Positions 53,601-64,000 of a stretch of 64,000 bases of DNA are shown piece by piece. This DNA comes from Pterobdella sp. o SKG-2022 (taxonomy: Eukaryota; Annelida; Clitellata; Hirudinida; Piscicolidae): contig OZ038322.1 of NCBI GenBank assembly GCA_964035795.1, positions 24,386,359-24,450,358 of the forward strand. Reading direction: 5' to 3'. The position numbers and the translations under genes are program-made. Within the stretch, counting starts at the first letter, position 1; each line of letters begins with the position of its first letter. The notes below the pieces were generated by a model. That model was not told the origin of the DNA. It searched no databases and saw only the letters and a list, made by a program, of their open reading frames with translations.

Positions 53601-54425
53601 TTACTGAATAAAATCATTGACATTTTTTTCATGAAACATCTTGAATTTTTAATTTTTTTTGCAAAAATTTTTGAACTTTAGTTTGAATTAGAATAGCTTG
53701 TGATATAGTCTTTTATACTAGTACTATGTTGTTTTGATCCTTAAACATTAGTCATCACCTGTTTCATTCCAATAGGGTCTATTGAATACAAGCCCATCCA
53801 ATTGAATTTCTCTTTATTTTTCGATGCTTTTTCTAAAAAACCTGATACCTTCAAGATTTTCAAAAACGAATATACATATGCAAAATAATTGATAAATGTC
53901 ATGAAATAAAAAGTTTTAAGACAAAATTTTTGTTTAAAAGCTATAAAGTTTTGGTGAAGTCAAATGAAAAGTAGTTGAATATATATAGGCAACTGACTGA
54001 CTAATAGTTAGTAGTAAATTGGAACAACCTCGACAGGATATAACTGCCACATTCCTACCTCGTCCATCCACTGCCAACATACCAACTGAGATGCTGTTGA
54101 GGACTTATCGTACTCTTCTCTACGAATCTTTCTTTCTGTATAAACATTTATTTTCAATTTAATTTAAAATTAAACTTTCTTTAATAATTTATATTTATTT
54201 TCTCCGAAATAAACATTGGAATATACCTCTATAAGTAGTAGTTTGAATATTTTTCATCAAGTTCAACTGGAAAGAAGAAAATTTGGTACATTTATTCCCT
54301 AAGTTTATTAGATTTTGTCCTTTTTTAAAATTTTCTTCTATGAAATTTGAAATTGTGGGTTCATACGCTAGCCAAATGGCTTTGTCTTTACAAAAATTTT
54401 GCCATTCCCAAACTATTACAGACAT
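50639..54425 (-). CDS. DTX: Deltex E3 ubiquitin ligase, full length (WWE-WWE-RING-DTC)
   Basis: Thirteen exons phase to 500 codons (499 aa): 54425-54227, 54135-54029, 53848-53747, 53558-53467, 53076-52982, 52714-52647, 52482 downward (RING), four DTC exons, 51088 and 50838-50639. WWE 1 starts VIVWEWQNFCKDKAIW; WWE 2 has LVCWQWMDEVGMWQLYP and continues in the next exon (FNWMGLYSIDPIGMKQ). A lysine-rich linker leads to RING (CPICCERF ... CGHLSHWWC ... LQCPTCK) and DTC (FPRTAYLPNN, AWERRLTFTIGTS, VVWNEIHHKTQF, GHGYPDDNYI), with an acidic C-terminal tail. WWE domains in Deltex bind Notch ankyrin repeats or poly-ADP-ribose, and DTC binds ADP-ribose/NAD beside the RING. By family it is a cytoplasmic/endosomal ubiquitin ligase in Notch regulation or ADP-ribose-linked ubiquitylation. 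It is the parent of the WWE-less copies at 30656 and 41246. The start is the first Met before WWE 1. Confidence 0.9.
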
Positions 54426-55000
54426 TTGAGGCTATTTAGTTTACAAAAATGTTCGAACTTCAATGAAATAAAATATTTTTTTTCAAATCTTTGCCCTAAA
54501 ACGTTACTAAATTTTTAAAGTTTATACCATCATTAAATCACATTCTGAGGTATAATAATAATAATTTACATGTTTAAAAGTGATTTCGATGTCAAAACTT
54601 TTGAAAAATTGATCCACAACAAATTTTAAATTTAAATTGTTTTGTGAATAATATATTTTCTATGTTGAAAGATAAGAAAAAATTTTGAACTTAAATTAGC
54701 TCAAATATGTCAAAATAATAAAAGCTTATGAAATCTCAGTTTAAAATTATTATTCAGCTAAAAAATGAATAACCAATTATAAAAGTGTATGTAGATTGTG
54801 GGTACAATGAGAATCACGAGAAGCTGGAGTAGACGTGAACGTTTCAAGAGTGAGATGAAGGAAGAAAGGCGATTTTTTTTAATTAACCAATTTTCATATA
54901 TACCTAGCTATTGAACCAAAGTAGATGTGCGCTCGTGTCAGCAAATGGTTTGCATACTATCTCATGGGAAGCTATAATAATTAAAAAATTCAATAATTTT
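54426..55000. other. AT-rich region 5' of Deltex
   Basis: Unique AT-rich sequence between the Deltex start codon and a LINE remnant. It should hold the Deltex promoter, but no TATA box or other motif stands out. Confidence 0.4.
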
Positions 55001-56100
55001 TCACATGAAAATGAATATTTATTCATTAAATTTCAATTTTTTGTCTTTTTCTCATTTACACACTCATGCGGTTTTCACCATAAAAAAGTATTATTTATCA
55101 ATTAAGTGGATAGGATCCTATATAAAAAACAGAAATCAATTGGTTGCTTTAAATGGATCACAATACAAACCTCTTATTGAATCTATGGGAGTTCACCAAG
55201 TTTCAATATTAGGTCCTTTACTATTCATCTTATTTATTAATGATTTTCCTATCAGCAATAATAAATATGATACACTCATTTATGCGGATGATATTCTTAT
55301 TTATTTCCCTATTACTAATGATAATTATGAACAGATAACAAATAATATCAATAAGTAATTAAAAAGTATTAATATTTGGTTTAAAAATAATTATTTTATA
55401 GTCAATAAAAATTAAACTTATACTGTTTTTTAAAATCCTTATACTAATTTCAATACCAACAATCTGAATTTTGTATTAGATAACAATCCTATTACTTATA
55501 AAATCACTTAAATACTTGGGTATGATATTTGATAATAATTTAAGTCTTAAACATCATATTGACTATCTAGTGAATAAAAAATATAAAATATCTTTCTTAA
55601 AAAAAGACTCAAACTAAATACTAACACTCTCTTGAACTTGTATTACTCTCTTTTCTATCCACATATTAATTATTGTAACACTGTTTGGGCATGTAATTAT
55701 AAATCTAATATACAAAAAATTTAAACACTACAAAACTTAACAATCAGAACTATCTTTAATTATCCATTTGATAAACATATTAATTATAAAGATTTAGAAA
55801 TATTGAATATAAATATATTACACATCTTAATATTTAGTTTTAAACATATAAATAATCTTCTTCCTGACTCTTCAATTTTTTTAACACTAGGACATAAAAC
55901 TATAATATAAGAAATAACAACAACTTAATTATAGAAAAATATAGAAGTAGTAAAAAGAAATTATCTTTAAGAGTAAAAGGTGCTAAATGCTGGAATCAAT
56001 TACCAGCTAATCTTAAATCCATAAAATCGTTAAAAGTATTCAAAGCTCTTGTGAAAAAATATATCTTGAAAAATTCCAAGTTATAAATATGACTTTTCTA
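55000..56100 (+). mobile_element. Decayed LINE, reverse transcriptase 3' half
   Basis: Plus-strand RT pieces: SYIKNRNQLVALNGSQ, then GVHQVSILGPLLFILFINDF and LIYADDILIYF with the catalytic YADD. After several stops and frameshifts comes a C-terminal AKCWNQLPANLKSIKS block, typical of the end of CR1/L2/jockey-type ORF2. It is 5'-truncated and inactive. Its AT-rich codon use differs strongly from the C-rich LINE that follows. Confidence 0.85.
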
Positions 56101-56164
56101 GTCTATTATTAATACCTCATTTTTTATTCCATTCGATTTGAATTAATTGCTTTTTATGCCATTT

Positions 56165-59100
56165 CATTTACGGTATATCATTTTTTTTTACCCTGAGCAC
56201 CCTAGTCTTATTGGGTGCTTTTCATGTCCCCATCAAGACCGTCTAGTGGTCGAGAAGTTCAGCCACTCTCGCGGGATCAGTCCACAGACTCTCGGGACCC
56301 AGTGTGGTATTTATTTTGAGGCAGGTGAAGAGGTGAGGGGTGTCGTGAATGTGTGTTTGGCAGAGTGGGCATGAAGGTGAGGGATGAGATGAGGGTGAAA
56401 TTTTTTTGAGATATGAGAGAATGAAAGGTGATTTGTTTGATCTAAGTTGGGCGAGAGTGCAGCGAGTGTGGTGGTCTAGGGTGGTTTCTGATTCATGAAT
56501 GGGTGGGGGTTGCTTACTGAGGATTTTGTTGTGAGTGGATGATACGTAGTCGTGTACTATTTTTGTGTGTATGGTTTTCATGTTGTTTTTATTTGTGTGT
56601 GAGAGGTGGTCTGGGTGGAGGAGGGTATGTTTAGGGTGTAGTTGATGTTGTTGTTGAATGTGGATTGTTTTTTGTATCTGGGGTGGGCTTCTTGTGTGGT
56701 GAGTGGGTGTAGGGGATGAGTGGGGTGGGATGCTTTTTGTGTGAGTTGTGATGCGTGAAGTTTGAGATGGTTTTGGAGTGGGAGGATTTTGGTCTCTGAG
56801 TGGAGGTGTTGGGTGTTGATGTCTAGGGTGCAGCCAGAGATTGTTCTCAGAGCTGCGTTTTAGATTTTTTGGAGTTTGTTGAGGGAGGTGGATGAGATGT
56901 TGGCGTATTCGATGATGGGAAGGAGTAATGTTTTGTATGTGGTAATGAGTGTTTCTTTGCTTTTTCCCCAGTGTGTTGATGTGAGGAGTTTTAGGAGATT
57001 GGGTGTTTTTTTTGCTTTAGTGATGGTGTTGTCTGTGTGGGTGGAGTATTTTAGTTTGGGGTCAAAAGTTAAGCCAAGGATGGTAGGGTTGGAGGTAGTG
57101 GGGATGGGAATGTTGTTGATGTGGATGTTCAGAGGTTTGTTATATTCTGATGGGTCTGGGGTCATGAGAGCTGATGTGGTTTTGGTAGAGTTGATTTTTA
57201 GGTTGTTATTGTGAGCCCATGTGTGTATTTCATTGAGATATAGTAAGAGGTTTTGGGTGGCTGTGTTGATGTTGGGGTGGGATGATGTCAGTGGTGATGT
57301 GTGGGAGGATGATTTTTTCTAGAGTTTTTGCTATGGGAGAGAGTAGGGCTATTGGTCTGTATGAGGAGGAGAGAGAAGGATTTTTGTTGGGTTTGGTGAT
57401 GGGGATGATTTTGGAGGTTTTCCATATTTGGGGTATGGTGTTTGTGTTGATTGTGATGTTGTAGAGGTTGATTAGGTATTTGATGGCTATTGGTCCTAGG
57501 TGTTTGAGATGTTTGATGTTGATATTGTCTGGTCCTGAAGAGTTGTTATTTTTAGATTGTTTTATAGCGAGGATGGTATCTGATTCGGTGATTGTTATTG
57601 GGGTAGATGTGAGTGATTCGGTGAGTTTGTTTGTTATTCTGTGAGTAGGGTTAGAGGAGTGTTTTGTGGTTGATTTAAAATATTTATTTAGTGTGTTGGC
57701 TTTTTGTGTGTCTGTGTGGGCTGTTTTGTTGTTGTGAGTGATGGTTGTATTGGAGGGAGTGGTAGGGTTTTTGGGGTTGAGGGCCTTTACTGTGGACCAT
57801 AGGATGTGAGATTTTTTTTGGGGTCTCAGTCGGCTTTTAGGTGCTTTTCCCATTTTTGTTTTTTATGTTGTTGAATGAGGTGGGTGGTGTGTTGGTTGAG
57901 TGTGGGTAGTAAGAGATCTTTGTTATTGAGGGTTTTGGTGTGGTTTTGTTTCGATATGAGTGTAGTGATGCTTTCGAGGTGTGGGTGGGTTTTATTATTC
58001 CTTTAGGGATGTTTATTTGGTTTGATGTGAGTATGGCGTTTGTGCTGAGATGGTTAGCTGTGTGGGGGTCTTCGTGGAGAGGGGTGTTTTTGAGGGTGTG
58101 TTCTATGTGTTTGGTGAATTGGGTCCAGTTGGCTTTCTTTTAGTTAGTGAGAGTTATGAGGGGTTTAGTTGTGGGTATTTTGTATTTGTTTTTGAATGTG
58201 ATGAAGATGGGGAGATGGTCGGAGTTCAAGGCTTTGAGTGTTCGCCAAGTGAGGTTGGCTGATATTGTGGTGGCTGCTGTGGTGATGTCGGGGGAGGTAG
58301 GTTGATGATTTGGGTTGAATGGTAGTCGGGTGGGAGTGTTTTGGTTGAGAATGATGTGGTTTGAATTGAGGATGAGTGAGGTTATGAGTTGGCCTCTGTG
58401 GTCCGTGAAAGGAGAGTGCCATATTTGTGAGTGGGCGTTAGTCACCCGTGATTATGGAATTGGGAAGGCTTGTGGTTGGTGATTGAGTTGTCTATGTTGT
58501 TAGTATTGGGTGGGATGTAGACGTTTGAAATGTGTAGCTTGGTGTGTTTTTGTTGTGATGAGTTCGATGTTGTTTGTGATCAGGTTTGTGGGAGTGGGGA
58601 TTTGTGAGTAGGTTATATTGTTGTTAATGTAGGTTAGCAGACCTTCACCTTTTTGGGATGAGGGTCTATCTAGTTTGATGGCTGACAAGTTAGGGATGTT
58701 TGGGGTTTTGTGTTTGCTGTTGAGGTTGGATTTTTGTAGTGTGGTGATGCGTATTTTCTGTTTGTGTATTAGATGGGTGATTTCAGTTGTTTTCTTGGTG
58801 ATTGAGTTGATGTTGAGCTGCATTATGTTGATGTTGTTAGGTGTTGTTAAAGGGGGAGTTGGTTGGTTTGGTTTGTTGATGTGTGTGGAGGGTTTTTTGT
58901 GTTAGATTGTGTATGTGGGAAGAAGTTTTTAGGGTAGAGATTTGATGTGTGTGACATATGAATGAGGGTGAGTAGAATTTGAGTTTGATGTGTGAGCATT
59001 TGAAGTGAATCCAGTGGGGGGTGGTATGACTGCATTGGTTGGAGATTTAATATGAGGTGATTTTATATGTAAATATAGCACAGTACCACATGGGTCCCGG

Positions 59101-59310
59101 GTTGCTTTCCACATTTCCTGCGAGAAGCAGCTGAGCCCTTTTCCACCAGTCTGGGTCTTGCTGGTGGCAAGCCATAAAAAATATGGCCTGATTTGAGGTC
59201 CTCCTTTTGAAGAGAAAGAGGACGGGGGGTGGTGAGGCAGATTTGGTCCTCTTGAGAACACATCCCCACCACGTGTAGGTCTGCCTCTCTCGGGACTACT
59301 GTATATCATT
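56165..59310 (-). mobile_element. LINE of jockey-like type with 5' 2A-like motif, inactive
   Basis: Minus-strand ORF2 pieces in order: a short ORF with a 2A-like motif (59175-59050); endonuclease from MQLNINSITKK (58823) to ALNSDHLPIF (about 58200); RT from about 57853 to 56860, including NNNSSGPDNINIKHL and SYRPIALLSPIAKTLEK; and a C-terminal zinc-knuckle-like CPLCQTHIHDTPHLFTC near 56330. Stops and frameshifts interrupt the reading frame. In the endonuclease the position that is usually the metal-binding Glu (QET) reads QKS. The minus strand is rich in C and A, unlike the surrounding DNA. A hairpin (GCACCC ... GGGTGC) lies at the 3' edge near 56197. Confidence 0.88.
59050..59175 (-). CDS. 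Short ORF with 2A-like ribosome-skipping motif
   Basis: A 41-codon frame from ATG 59175 reads MACHQQDPDWWKRAQLLLAG then NVESNPGP, and ends in a stop at about 59050. Leu-rich sequence followed by (D/N)VExNPGP is the form of 2A and 2A-like peptides, which cause ribosome skipping. Such motifs are known at the N terminus of some non-LTR retrotransposon proteins in marine invertebrates. The Asp normally at the first position is Asn here. The frame is cut by a stop before the endonuclease, so this copy is degraded. Confidence 0.7.
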
Positions 59311-59619
59311 ATACCCTTGAAAGGTATGTTCTATTAACTCGTAGTATTTAATTTGATTCGATTCTATTTAAGCCATTTCATTTATTCTTATAAGTTGTTG
59401 TAATTAGTTTGTAATTCACTTTCAGTTTGTTCATTTCACTTGAGCTTTTTGAATTTCATGCAATTGTTCATATCAAGATAGAAATTCTTGTAAAAAAATA
59501 ATAATTATTAATTTTTTTATTATGGTTATTTTTATCATTTTTAGTATTATTATTATAATTATTACTATAATTATTATTCTTTTTTAAATCGTATTATTTA
59601 TTTGTTTTGAATTTTATTT

Positions 59620-59748
59620 TATTTATGGTCAGTATATAATGTAATGTAATGCGGTACTATAAAGCGCTTTTCCTTATAGATCAAAGCGCTTGCTACAAAT
59701 TTAATGTAGCGAAAACACTGTGGAACAGATGCTAATTGTCGGCCCACG
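59620..59748 (-). mobile_element. SINE tail, head-truncated
   Basis: The minus strand begins with GTGGGCCGACAATTAGCATC, shared with the SINE at 33774, and continues into a 3' region with two AAGCGCTTT-type motifs around CTATAAGGAAAAG and an ATTACATTACATT end. This is the usual layout of LINE-related SINE tails. The tRNA head is absent. Confidence 0.65.
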
Positions 59749-59749
59749 G

Positions 59750-62700
59750 TTGGGATGGGTGCGTTGCCTGAATGCGAAATAAGACAGATTGGCTATCGCT
59801 GACAATTCGGGCTTTTTGAACGTTCTCTTCCGCCTAGATTACTTGAAGTGTTTTGACTACCGCCTTTATTTCTACCTGGTAAGAGAAACACCATTTGCCG
59901 GTGGAAATGGCAAAAGAGCAGAAAGCTTAAGAACCACTGGATGGGCAGTGGTAACGACAATTCCACCACCACCTGTTCCGGTTCCACTCGTTGCTGATCC
60001 GTTGGTATACACAACCAGGTTGAAGATGTTCCAACTTTTTTCCAGTCGTTGCAACGCCCACTTCTTGTCGGCTTCGGCCTTCCAGGACTTGCTGCCGGAA
60101 GTCTCGAATATGTGTTCACCTAAATGCATCCATGGGGGGGGAAAGTTCTGGCTGTTTGGTAGGTCTAGTATTTCCGAAGATCGACTCCCATACCGCTCCG
60201 GCCTTGGATCGCCAGCTGGGCGTTGGCGGGATGACTGCTCAGCAATTTGATGACGTGGGTTTTCGGGTGCAATCTTTTTCGACTTTTCTAGTGCTATGTC
60301 GCAGAATTTTGTGGCTTTCGTGCCAAGTTTTAGAAGATTAGCCTTGGCGAGAATCGCCTCCATTGGTGTGGTTTTGACTTGTCCGGTAATAGCTCGTTCC
60401 GCAAATCATTGGCACGTCTCCAGCTTCTCCATAGTTGAAGACGACACCCACGGTAGCCATGCGGCCGCCGCATATTCAACAGATGATCTGCCCTTCGCGA
60501 TGTAGGTAGCCCGTAATGTTCGTTCGTTGATGCCCCAGTCAGTCGTCGCAAGGCATTTCAAAGCACTAGCCTGTCTCCGCATCTTTTCGCCGACAGTCGC
60601 TGCAGAAGAGGCAAAGGTTAACTGACGATTATATATGACATCAAGGAACTTGGGGATGGGATTATATTTAAATGCGTGGCCACTTAGGTTCAAATTGGGA
60701 CGCCAGCTAGCTTCAAGCGTGCTGGTGATGAAAAAAGAGCATTCTGACTTTTGGACAGAAAATTCCATCTTCCACCGTTTGCTCCATTCTGCGATGTGGT
60801 TCAGCGTAGTTTGCAAGCTCTGTTCTGCTTGTTGTAGACCAGAAGCCTGACTCCAAACACCTACATCGTCTGCGAAAAGGCTCATGTTGGATTGAGCGAT
60901 GCCATTGGATAGGTCATTAATACAGAAAAGAGAAACAAAGGTGGCGATAAACTGATCCCTTTGGGACGCCTTGCTTCAAAATGACCGTTCTGCTCTTTTC
61001 CCGTCACACGTAACTTATGTGAGTCTGTTGGAAAGCCAAGCTTGGACCCATTGTTTCATTTTGGTCGGAACTCCCATTTACTGCATTTTGAAAAGAAGCG
61101 CGTCTGTCACACCTTGTCGTATTCTCTAGAGTAGTCGATCAGAGCCATTACCGTACGCTGCAAGGTTACCTGCTGGAACCCATTACTGATAGATTGGGAA
61201 AGTCGGAGAAGCGGTTTTCTGTACCGAGGCTGGTAAGAAGATTTTGACATTCTGCAAAATAACGCAATCGGTTAGTTACTAGCCTCTCCATAACTTTCCC
61301 CATCGACGAGGTGAGGGAGATTGGCAGATAGACTATCAAGACACTGGGCGTCCTTGCCTGCTTTAAGTACTGGGCGAACATCAGCTACTCTCCAGGTCTG
61401 AAGTATCTCCATTGTCGACCAGGATATGTTGCAGAATCGTAAAAAGGTATTAACGGCTATAGAACCAAGTGGTGAAGAAGTCTGGGATGGATCATGTCGG
61501 GTCCAGAGGCTTTGGATGAGGCTCTTCACTTCTACATTGAGCTCGCTAAGAGTGAACTCTCCGCATTCTTCAGAGTGAACCGGTTCAAAGCGTAGACGAC
61601 CATTCAAAAGTTTCTTGAAACCACAGTCCGCTTTTTCGACGTTTTAGCGAACTCACACTTCGGTACAGTTTGACGATTGCTTTCGCCTTTTGCTTTGGGC
61701 TGACATAATTTTTGCCGTTTTCGGAAATGATACGAGCAGTTTCAGAGGTTTTGTTTACGGTGAGATTGCGGAGGATCAACCACATCTCTTTAGCTCGTTT
61801 CCCTTTCATCACCTTCCGCTCCCAAATTTCCGTCTTTCGTTCCCGAACCAGACGTTTCAGCTGAGCATCTCGATCTTTGTACTGCTCGGACTGTATACTG
61901 GACGTTGCTTTTGCGGTGTCTCTCTAATTCGCTCTGAGAGATTTCTGTTGTTCTCCAACTCTTTCCAACCATATCTACGGCTTTGAGACCGACGTGAGAT
62001 TTTGCGGTGGTGAGGATGGTGGTGATTCATATGAAGAGATGATGGATGCATACTTGTCAGATGAGTTTTGGGCTAATCAATCTTCAAGGTCTGCTGTGTA
62101 TGCCGAGATGTTGCCCTTCTTCCAGTTCCACACTAGTCGTTTTGATCCCTTCTGTTGTTGTGGTGGGAGGTGGAGAGTCGTCAAGATTGGTCTGTGGTCG
62201 GATGAAAGAGAATCCAGCGGTGTCCAGTCACAGTTGTGGTGAATGCCATTGTGGACGATGGTGACATCTGGAGAAGAGAATCCGCTGAAAGTTGGGTCTT
62301 GGCGCTTGGCGAGTTCAGCATTGTTGAGAAAACCTCTCTCGGCATCCATGATGTCCTCCGCCAGCTAGGCATCTCTATCGTCAGAACGTGCATGCTTATC
62401 ACATGTTTCATTGTGGGCATTCAAACCATCACGCGTGCTGAGTTCGGCATTGTTGAAAAAGCCGCTTTCAGCATCTATGATAACTTCCACCAGCTGGTCT
62501 CCATGATCTTCCGGGCGGGCATGGAGATCCTATATGTCGTTGTGGGCATTCAAGTCAGCGCATATGACCTCATTCTCGTGTATTTCTGGTTGGATGGCCG
62601 CTATTGAGAAGTCAACTTGTTGCAGGAAAGGTGAGTTCTCCAGAGGAAGATACCAGTTGGAGATCACCGTCTGCTGCTTGAAAGAAGGAATCTGAACAGA

Positions 62701-64000
62701 CAGTTTTTCGAGGGCTCCGTCATCTTTATCGTCTAGAGTGAAAAGTTTATGGGATAGCGTCTTCTTCATGTAGGTCAGTAATTCCCCTTCTCGGGCTTCC
62801 ACTTGAACTGGCTTGTCTTTTCGTACTGGGTAGTAGTTGCTGAGGCCTGGGGCTTTATCTCGAGAAAGGAAGCGACTTTCTTGAATTGTTATGAGGTCAG
62901 CCTTGTGTTTTTCTGCTAGGTCTTCGAGTAGTTGGATTTCTCTATAAATACCGTTGGCATTCCATTGGAGAATGACGCGTTTGGGTTGGCTGACTGCAGT
63001 CGAGGTTTTGTCTAGTTTTTGTGAGTTGATTTTTGAGGTCCCTTCTAGTCTCTTTGTGGCCGGCACCGGAGGCAGCGCTATCTTGATGTTTGGATGTACA
63101 CATTTGCATGGCTTCGTAGTGTTGCCATGCATCGAATGTGGAAGGGATCTTTACACTGGCTGCACACTAGTCACCTAGCTCCGCGTCTAATACAGTCTTT
63201 ACAGTCTGCGCATCAAGTGCCGTCAAGTTTGGCTGCAAGTTTGTCTCTGGTCTGGTTGTCTCTAACAGCTGGTCACGATTGAGCTTCAGGAAGGAGCTTT
63301 GATGGATGTGGGGCACTTGATTTTCTGCAGGGGCGGCAGAACCAGTGCAGCAACTCCACAATCGAAGTCTATATTTTACCGCCTCTCTTCGCCTTTGTAG
63401 TAGGTTTGTGCAGAAAAAATATTAGGTTGCCCTACAGTCGTAGCAGCGGGCGCTAGGCGCGTTTGTTCTGATTGGATTGTTGCATTTGGCACATTGTTAT
63501 TTTCTGTTCTGTCATTGGGAGATGCTGCTGAAATACTACTTCGTTGGTGCCTTCGTCGTCACTGTACTGGCTCTGGTTTGGTCTCAGATGGGATATCCGG
63601 AATAGTGCTCCTTGTTTTGCTTGTTCCCTTTCCATTTTATTTAGATTGGTGCATCCAAGATGAGTTTGGAGGTTACAGGCGCTACAGTTGAGTCTTTCTT
63701 GTTTTACTCAGAAGTCTTTAACACATCTGGCGGACAGGTGGGCTGGTTGCATCTGTAGGCGGCATCGTAGACATTGGTAGTCATCCGTCTTTCGGCTTTA
63801 GGCCACCTCCGTCCTTGATAAGCCACTGCATTTGTGGTGGAAAGTTCTGTTGCATCGTTTGCACTGTAGCGCCTTCGACGTATCACTTCTCCCGCATTCT
63901 CCGCAGTGTTGTGTAGGATCCAAGTTGAGCTCTACAGCTCCGGAGCGTCTAAAGTTGAGTTGGAGGGCTCTAAAGGGTGGTGGTCTGGGGGCTAAGGCCA
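59750..64000 (-). mobile_element. LINE with PHD fingers, endonuclease, RT and RNase H; runs off the window
   Basis: Minus-strand pieces from the window end leftward: a PHD-type finger (CGECGRSDTSKALQC, CNRTFHHKC, then CLRC, about 63910-63770); a second Cys/His cluster (SACNLQTHLGC, about 63680); a third (CSQCKDPFHIRC, about 63150); endonuclease with LQWNANGI, TIQESRF, ADLNAHN and SSDHRPI (63020-62080); RT with FADDVGVWSQ (about 60870) and YAAAAWLPW; and RNase H (VVYTNGSATSGTGTGGGG, about 60010). Several stops and frameshifts make it inactive. The domain set fits I/ingi-like LINEs, but I cannot fix the clade. The usual RNase H Asp in YTDGS is Asn. Confidence 0.85.

Larger units (their letters stand above)
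46450..53750. repeat. Segmental duplication unit A, copy 3
   Basis: Shares with copy 2 the loss of RIC1 exons 2-4, the exon 5 stop and many single-base differences, so copies 2 and 3 are sisters here. Unlike copy 2 it keeps the Deltex linker region. Its right edge runs on into unique sequence holding the Deltex WWE exons, so this is the parental Deltex context. Confidence 0.88.

Noticed and set aside
57940..58905. Plus-strand hydrophobic frames across the C-rich LINE
   Set aside because: They are antisense shadows of the minus-strand endonuclease and RT.

Overview
This is a eukaryotic, almost certainly metazoan (invertebrate) genomic window. Genes are split into many short exons with GT-AG introns, introns are AT-rich, several families of non-LTR retrotransposons are present, and the gene families are animal ones (BPTF with DDT/PHD/bromodomain, Deltex with WWE-RING-DTC, secreted C-type lectins, RIC1). 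I cannot name the lineage from the sequence. No prokaryotic features (operons, CRISPR, Shine-Dalgarno sites) are present. Exon models were built by hand from splice sites, reading-frame phase and remembered family similarity. Most junctions were checked for phase, and positions should be good to a few bases.

Layout. (1) 0.6-3.9 kb, minus: a complete five-exon QPRT gene (NAD synthesis) with a decayed LINE in intron 1. (2) 4.2-15.6 kb, plus: BPTF, head-to-head with QPRT across about 290 bp. (3) 16.5-30.2 kb, minus: a complete RIC1 gene (Rab6 exchange factor) of about 35 exons, tail-to-tail with BPTF. (4) 26.8-53.75 kb: a tandem segmental amplification. Unit A holds RIC1 exon 5, a 16-bp minisatellite, RIC1 intron 4, RIC1 exon 1 and the 3' part of a Deltex gene, and occurs three times. 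Unit B holds a tRNA-derived SINE piece and a secreted C-type lectin gene, and occurs twice. (5) 50.6-54.4 kb, minus: the only full-length Deltex (about 499 aa, WWE-WWE-RING-DTC). The two other Deltex copies lack the WWE exons. (6) 55-64 kb: three different LINE remnants and a SINE tail. One LINE carries a 2A-like motif near its 5' end. Another carries PHD-type zinc fingers, an endonuclease with an internal duplication, RT and RNase H.

The most interesting material is the amplified Deltex/lectin region. Duplication has produced WWE-less Deltex paralogues and two lectins whose introns look identical while all 11 coding differences I counted change amino acids. The extra RIC1 exon copies are broken: exon 1 is cut before its splice donor, exons 2-4 are deleted and exon 5 carries a stop codon. 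The left copy remains the working gene.
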